DNA of 10,857 nt, taken from Cyclobacteriaceae bacterium (GTDB lineage Bacteria > Bacteroidota > Bacteroidia > Cytophagales > Cyclobacteriaceae). Shown here in pieces: positions 7,775-10,857 of this stretch. The stretch covers positions 1 through 10,857 of the forward strand of contig JANQPK010000017.1 in the NCBI GenBank assembly GCA_028289505.1, read 5' to 3'. Numbering within the stretch: position 1 is the stretch's first letter; each line of letters begins with the position of its first letter. The position numbers were made by a program, and so were the translations under genes. The notes below the pieces were generated by a model. It had not been told where the DNA came from, did no database searches, and saw only the letters and a program-made list of their open reading frames with translations.

Positions 7775-8383
7775 TTAACTTATAGGTTGAATCGGATACC
7801 GTATGATTGTTTTCAGCTTTTCCTCAGGAGTCCTTCTGGGATCAGAAAGGTAGATCTCATGATGATTGCCACTGATTTGCATCCCCTCGGAGGTAATAAA
7901 TGAAAACAACCTTTCTATAGTAGCCGCTTCCTCATCATAACTTCCAAGGTGTAAGATTTGAGCAGATTTACCTTCATTAAGTGGTTCCAATTGCACTTTC
8001 GAGATCAGGTCCAGCTGCTTCTTGGTCTGAGTTGCTGACTTGATTTGTTCAAAAATCTGTTCAGTAACGAAATCTGGCATTGGAATGACCAGGTTCCAGT
8101 GCCACTGCTCTCGAGGAGCCTGTTCAAAAGGAAGATCTCCAGACACCCACCATTGGGCTTCTATTTTGGGAACTACAAAATCCCGATCTTGAGATTTGCA
8201 ATAGAACTTTATACCAAAAGCAACAGCGTATAATGCTTCCATGGAACTCCCGAATAACGGATCTTCAGGAGCTGAAACCCCGTCAATCATAAGGTAATGG
8301 TAAGGTTTTACATCTACCAGTTTCGGCTTGAGACCTGCGTGATAATAGCTCTTGTCGGATTTTCTAAGATCTAGTTTGTTCAT
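7775..8383 (-). CDS. GyrI-like small-molecule-binding domain protein
   Basis: 202-residue cytoplasmic protein with no signal peptide. Family features are KPYHYLMIDGVSAPED near the N-terminus (about 26-41), the LYAVAFGIKFYCK helix, the EAQWW segment, EQWHWNLVIPMPDFVT, and the final EKLKTIIRYPIQ strand. This matches the stand-alone GyrI-like (AraC effector-binding, SOUL-like fold) family of about 200 residues, whose members bind hydrophobic or cationic small molecules; some relatives hydrolyse or sequester them. There is no DNA-binding domain, so it is not a regulator alone. The gene lies 103 bases downstream of, and on the same strand as, an HTH-WYL regulator. A comparable pairing is known in Bacillus subtilis (yobU-yobV, from memory), suggesting shared ligand sensing or detoxification. 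The actual ligand is unknown. Confidence 0.85.
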   Translation of the reverse strand: MNKLDLRKSDKSYYHAGLKPKLVDVKPYHYLMIDGVSAPEDPLFGSSMEALYAVAFGIKFYCKSQDRDFVVPKIEAQWWVSGDLPFEQAPREQWHWNLVIPMPDFVTEQIFEQIKSATQTKKQLDLISKVQLEPLNEGKSAQILHLGSYDEEAATIERLFSFITSEGMQISGNHHEIYLSDPRRTPEEKLKTIIRYPIQPIS

Positions 8384-8423
8384 TGAAATAGCGTTTTTAG
8401 TTTTAAAAAGAATATCTAATGAA

Positions 8424-8458
8424 CAAAGTAAAGAGGAGCTAGTGACAACCCTATGTCA
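8424..8458 (-). promoter_or_regulatory. Candidate promoter/operator of the GyrI-like gene
   Basis: On the minus strand TTACTTTG (8431-8424) matches five of six fixed positions of the Bacteroidota -7 element. No TTG sits at the usual 17-23 base distance (the nearest are at 14 and 25). Just upstream, TGACA (8443-8447) and TGTCA (8454-8458) form a perfect inverted repeat with a 6-base spacer, covering the expected -33 region. The dyad could be an operator for the neighbouring WYL regulator. Both elements are short and the call is tentative. Confidence 0.3.
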
Positions 8459-8486
8459 ACAGGAAAACGGGTAATAGAAACTTTTT

Positions 8487-9437
8487 TTACCTGTAATGTC
8501 GATAGGCTTTTTCGATAAGTGATACGACCCTTTGTTTGAGGCTGTCTGGAGCAACCACACTAACCTGATCACTGAACTGAAGCAACCAATGCGCAAAACT
8601 TTGCAAATCTCCAGACATGAACTTCATAAGTTCACCTCCGTCTAACCACTGACTGTTAATGAATCCCATAAGATATTTCTGTTCGGATATATACCTCGAC
8701 AATTCAGCAGTGACTTTTATGGTCACTTCCTGTAAGTCAGAACCCCGCACCAACAAATCAAGATAACTGCTGTATTGATGGCGGGAGACATCAAATACTT
8801 GCTCTTTGAGGTGGAGCTTCACGATACGGTCTGACCGGAAATCTCTTAGTGCTTCTCTTAAACGGCAATACCCAATAAGATGCCAGTGCCTGCTGTAATA
8901 ACATAAGCTAAGTGGTTCAACATCCCTATTGCTTTGGGACTGGTTATATCCTGAATAATAATCAAAATTTACCACCCGGTTTTGTGACAATGCTATTTGC
9001 AAATCGGTTAGAAAATGATCGGGAAAATGTGTCTCAGAAGTAGGATTCGGTAGGGAGATTACTTCAATATTGTCTTCAATACTTTCAAGGTAGTCACGTT
9101 CCTCCATTTTCAGAGCGGACCTGATTTTATACAGGGCATTTTCCAGATTCTTTTTAATGGACTTATCCGATTGCTGTTCCGCTAGTTTTGCTGCCATTAA
9201 CAGCGCTCCAGCTTCTTCCTTTGAGAATTTAACTGGCGGTAAATTGTACCCCTCCAAAATAAAATATCCCAGGCCTGCTTCAGCACCCAGAGGGACCCCT
9301 GCCTGCTCCAGTGCCTTCAAATCCCGGTATACTGTTCTTAGGCTGATGTCAAACCGCTTGGCAATTTCCTGGGCTTTAACTACCTTCTTGCTCTGCAGCT
9401 GTATCAGTATCGCCGTTAGACGATCAATTCGGTTCAT
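8487..9437 (-). CDS. YafY-family HTH-WYL transcriptional regulator
   Basis: 316-residue cytoplasmic DNA-binding regulator. An N-terminal winged HTH (about 1-62) has the recognition-helix segment ISLRTVYRDLKALEQAGVP and the wing GLGYFI. A helical linker follows (70-115). The WYL domain (about 140-210) contains VEPLSLCYYSRHWHLIGY and DFRSDRI. The eponymous Trp-Tyr-Leu is Trp-His-Leu here (185-187), a common type of variation. A C-terminal WCX-like domain spans about 236-313. WYL domains sense ligands such as nucleotides or single-stranded nucleic acid; what this one senses is unknown. The gene is divergent from a sulfatase (104-base gap) and upstream of the GyrI-like gene, so it most likely controls the latter and itself, and could also affect the sulfatase. 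Confidence 0.92.
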   Translation of the reverse strand: MNRIDRLTAILIQLQSKKVVKAQEIAKRFDISLRTVYRDLKALEQAGVPLGAEAGLGYFILEGYNLPPVKFSKEEAGALLMAAKLAEQQSDKSIKKNLENALYKIRSALKMEERDYLESIEDNIEVISLPNPTSETHFPDHFLTDLQIALSQNRVVNFDYYSGYNQSQSNRDVEPLSLCYYSRHWHLIGYCRLREALRDFRSDRIVKLHLKEQVFDVSRHQYSSYLDLLVRGSDLQEVTIKVTAELSRYISEQKYLMGFINSQWLDGGELMKFMSGDLQSFAHWLLQFSDQVSVVAPDSLKQRVVSLIEKAYRHYR

Positions 9438-9465
9438 GCAATCAAGTTAATAGCTTTTCTCTTGA

Positions 9466-9496
9466 CAAAGGCAACCGTGAGATTATGAATTTATAA
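9466..9496 (-). promoter_or_regulatory. Candidate promoter of the WYL regulator gene
   Basis: On the minus strand TTA (9496-9494) is followed after 20 bases by TGCCTTTG (9473-9466), matching five of six fixed positions of TAnnTTTG and two of three of the TTG -33 element. The -7 element ends about 28 bases before the ATG at 9437, a reasonable leader. The same gap also contains TTGACA (9462-9467) and a TCAAG/CTTGA repeat (9442-9446 and 9461-9465) that might bind a regulator. No equally good promoter is seen for the divergent sulfatase. Confidence 0.3.
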
Positions 9497-9541
9497 CCGG
9501 GTTTATTTACTTTCACGCTCAGCACCATATCAGCTAATCAG

Positions 9542-10857
9542 ATGAAGCACTATTTTATTTTCTTGGGCCTGATTTTATTCTGGGCATGCGGACAACCTGA
9601 ACAAATCACTCAACCAGAGCCTCCCAATATTATTATGTTCTTGGTGGATGACATGGGGTGGCAGGATACCTCTGTACCTTTCTGGGACCAAGTAACACCG
9701 TTCAACAGACGATACAAAACCCCGAATATGGAAAGACTGGTGGCTGAAGGCATGAAATTTACACAAGCCTATGCTACTCCTGTTTGCTCTCCCACCAGGG
9801 TTAGTCTGATGACTGGTATGAATGCAGCACGCCACCGGGTTACTAATTGGACACTTCGTCGTGACGAGTTAAAGCCAAAAGAAGCAGCTCACGAAACCTT
9901 TGAAATACCTTTCTGGAATGTAAATGGGATAACTCCGGACTCAACCGTCAGCAATGCGGTATATGCTACCCCCCTGGCAGAAATTCTTAGTCAGCATGGG
10001 TACCATACCATACATGTAGGGAAAGCACATCTGGGAGCTATTGACACTCCTGGTGCCAATCCCTTGAATCTCGGATTCACAACCAATATAGCTGGTCATG
10101 CAGCCGGGGCTCCGCAGAGTTATTACGGAGAGGATAACTTTGGGAATACTGAAAAATTCAAGGATTCCCCATGGCCTGTTCCAGGCCTTGATAAATATCA
10201 CGGGAAAGACATTTACCTCACTGAAGCGCTAACCAACGAGGCTTTGTCTGAATTGGATCGAACCGACGGGCCATTTTTCCTATACATGTCATACTACGCG
10301 GTGCATGGTCCCATTATGGCCAATAAAGAGTATTTACAACCGTATTTGGAGCAGGGTTTGGACTCCATTGAAGCGAGGTATTCGACTATGGTCGAAACCA
10401 TGGATCATAGCGTGGGAAGGGTGCTGGATTATTTGGAGTCCACCAACCAATCAAAAAATACGGTGATCCTGTTCATGTCTGACAACGGAGGGCTTAGCGC
10501 TATTGCCAGAGGTGGAGAACCACATACCCATAACAAACCCTTATCCAGCGGTAAAGGATCCAGCCATGAAGGAGGAATCCGGGAACCGATGATTGTGAAA
10601 TGGCCTGGTGTGGTGCCACCAGGAACTCAAAACAATCAGTATCTTATTATTGAGGACTTTTTCCCTACCATTTTGGAAATGGCTGGCATAAATGAATATC
10701 AAGCCGTTCAAACCATAGACGGCAAAAGTTTTGTCCCCTTACTGAAGGGTGAATCAACAACTAGAAATGATAGAGCGCTATTCTGGCATTTTCCTAATGT
10801 TTGGGGCCCAACAGGTCCCGGTGTTGGGGCCTTTAGTGTGGTGAGGCAGGGTGACTG
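9542..10857 (+). CDS. Sulfatase (formylglycine-dependent, S1-type), lipoprotein, 3'-truncated by the window
   Basis: Type I sulfatase hydrolysing sulfate esters, probably of polysaccharides; 438 residues are visible and the frame is still open at the window edge. The signal (about 1-15) ends in FWAC, with Cys16 the likely lipidated residue, so the enzyme is membrane-anchored in the envelope. Calcium ligands Asp36-Asp37 sit in LVDDMGW. The nucleophile motif is CSPTR (82-86), where Cys82 must be oxidised to formylglycine; it fits CxPxR with Thr in place of the usual Ser. Other active-site elements are GKAHLG (Lys161, His163; many relatives have GKWHLG), His255 in AVHGP, SDNGG (Asp314, Asn315) and Lys338 in GKGSSHEGGIREP. 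All core catalytic residues up to the edge are present. No maturation enzyme gene is in the window. Start chosen at the first ATG, preceding the lipoprotein signal; no clear ribosome site, as is common in Bacteroidota. Substrate subclass is undetermined. Confidence 0.93.
   Translation, partial: MKHYFIFLGLILFWACGQPEQITQPEPPNIIMFLVDDMGWQDTSVPFWDQVTPFNRRYKTPNMERLVAEGMKFTQAYATPVCSPTRVSLMTGMNAARHRVTNWTLRRDELKPKEAAHETFEIPFWNVNGITPDSTVSNAVYATPLAEILSQHGYHTIHVGKAHLGAIDTPGANPLNLGFTTNIAGHAAGAPQSYYGEDNFGNTEKFKDSPWPVPGLDKYHGKDIYLTEALTNEALSELDRTDGPFFLYMSYYAVHGPIMANKEYLQPYLEQGLDSIEARYSTMVETMDHSVGRVLDYLESTNQSKNTVILFMSDNGGLSAIARGGEPHTHNKPLSSGKGSSHEGGIREPMIVKWPGVVPPGTQNNQYLIIEDFFPTILEMAGINEYQAVQTIDGKSFVPLLKGESTTRNDRALFWHFPNVWGPTGPGVGAFSVVRQGD

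Noticed and set aside
9462..9489. TTGACA with TATGAA 16 bases downstream, resembling a sigma-70 promoter for the sulfatase
   Set aside because: The primary sigma factor of Bacteroidota recognises TTG / TAnnTTTG, not TTGACA / TATAAT, and the -10 match is only four of six, so it is not called as a promoter.
9575..10201. Two 86-codon open frames on the minus strand
   Set aside because: They are antisense to the sulfatase, which keeps its catalytic motifs throughout; the translations have no family features.
1..10857. Search for CRISPR repeats, insertion sequences, tRNA or rRNA genes, and phage or defence genes
   Set aside because: No regularly spaced repeats, transposase or integrase motifs, tRNA-like cloverleaf regions or nuclease/defence domains were recognised; gaps are all about 105 bases or shorter.

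Overview
The window looks like a chromosomal segment of a Bacteroidota bacterium, probably an aerobic, environmental and possibly marine member of the Cytophagales or a related group. The evidence is two proteins ending in Por/type IX secretion (T9SS) C-terminal sorting domains, several Sec/Tat lipoproteins, weak or absent Shine-Dalgarno sequences, and a candidate promoter of the TTG / TAnnTTTG type used by the Bacteroidota sigma factor. Coding density is very high: no gap exceeds about 105 bases, and I see no rRNA, tRNA, CRISPR array, insertion sequence or integrase.

Left part (1-5508, plus strand). The window opens inside the C-terminal two thirds of a ModA-type molybdate/tungstate-binding protein. 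After a 74-base gap comes a tightly coupled trio. The first is a two-heme lipoprotein with the PSCyt1-DUF1549-DUF1553 (PSD1) architecture, the second a Tat-exported DUF1501 protein of the alkaline-phosphatase-like fold, and the third a secreted beta-propeller-like protein with a T9SS tail. Their junctions overlap by 1 base (TAATG) and 4 bases (ATGA), so they are almost certainly co-translated. The PSD1/DUF1501 pair is best known from Planctomycetes; its biochemical role is not established.

Middle (5492-7702, minus strand). A large secreted vanadium-dependent haloperoxidase-like protein converges on the trio. It keeps the complete vanadate-binding residue set with the spacing of characterised enzymes. 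The two convergent genes overlap by 17 bases, and this overlap is itself a perfect inverted repeat encoding the last residues of both T9SS domains.

Right part (7775-9437, minus strand, then 9542 to the end, plus strand). A GyrI-like ligand-binding protein lies downstream of a YafY-type HTH-WYL regulator, plausibly a sensor/regulator pair. Divergent from the regulator is a lipoprotein sulfatase (formylglycine type) that runs off the window.

Taken together, the region encodes mostly exported proteins: an electron-transfer-like lipoprotein, two alkaline-phosphatase-superfamily proteins, a haloperoxidase and a propeller. It also encodes an oxyanion-binding protein and a small regulatory pair. 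A role in handling sulfated or halogenated marine organic matter is a reasonable guess but is not shown by the sequence.
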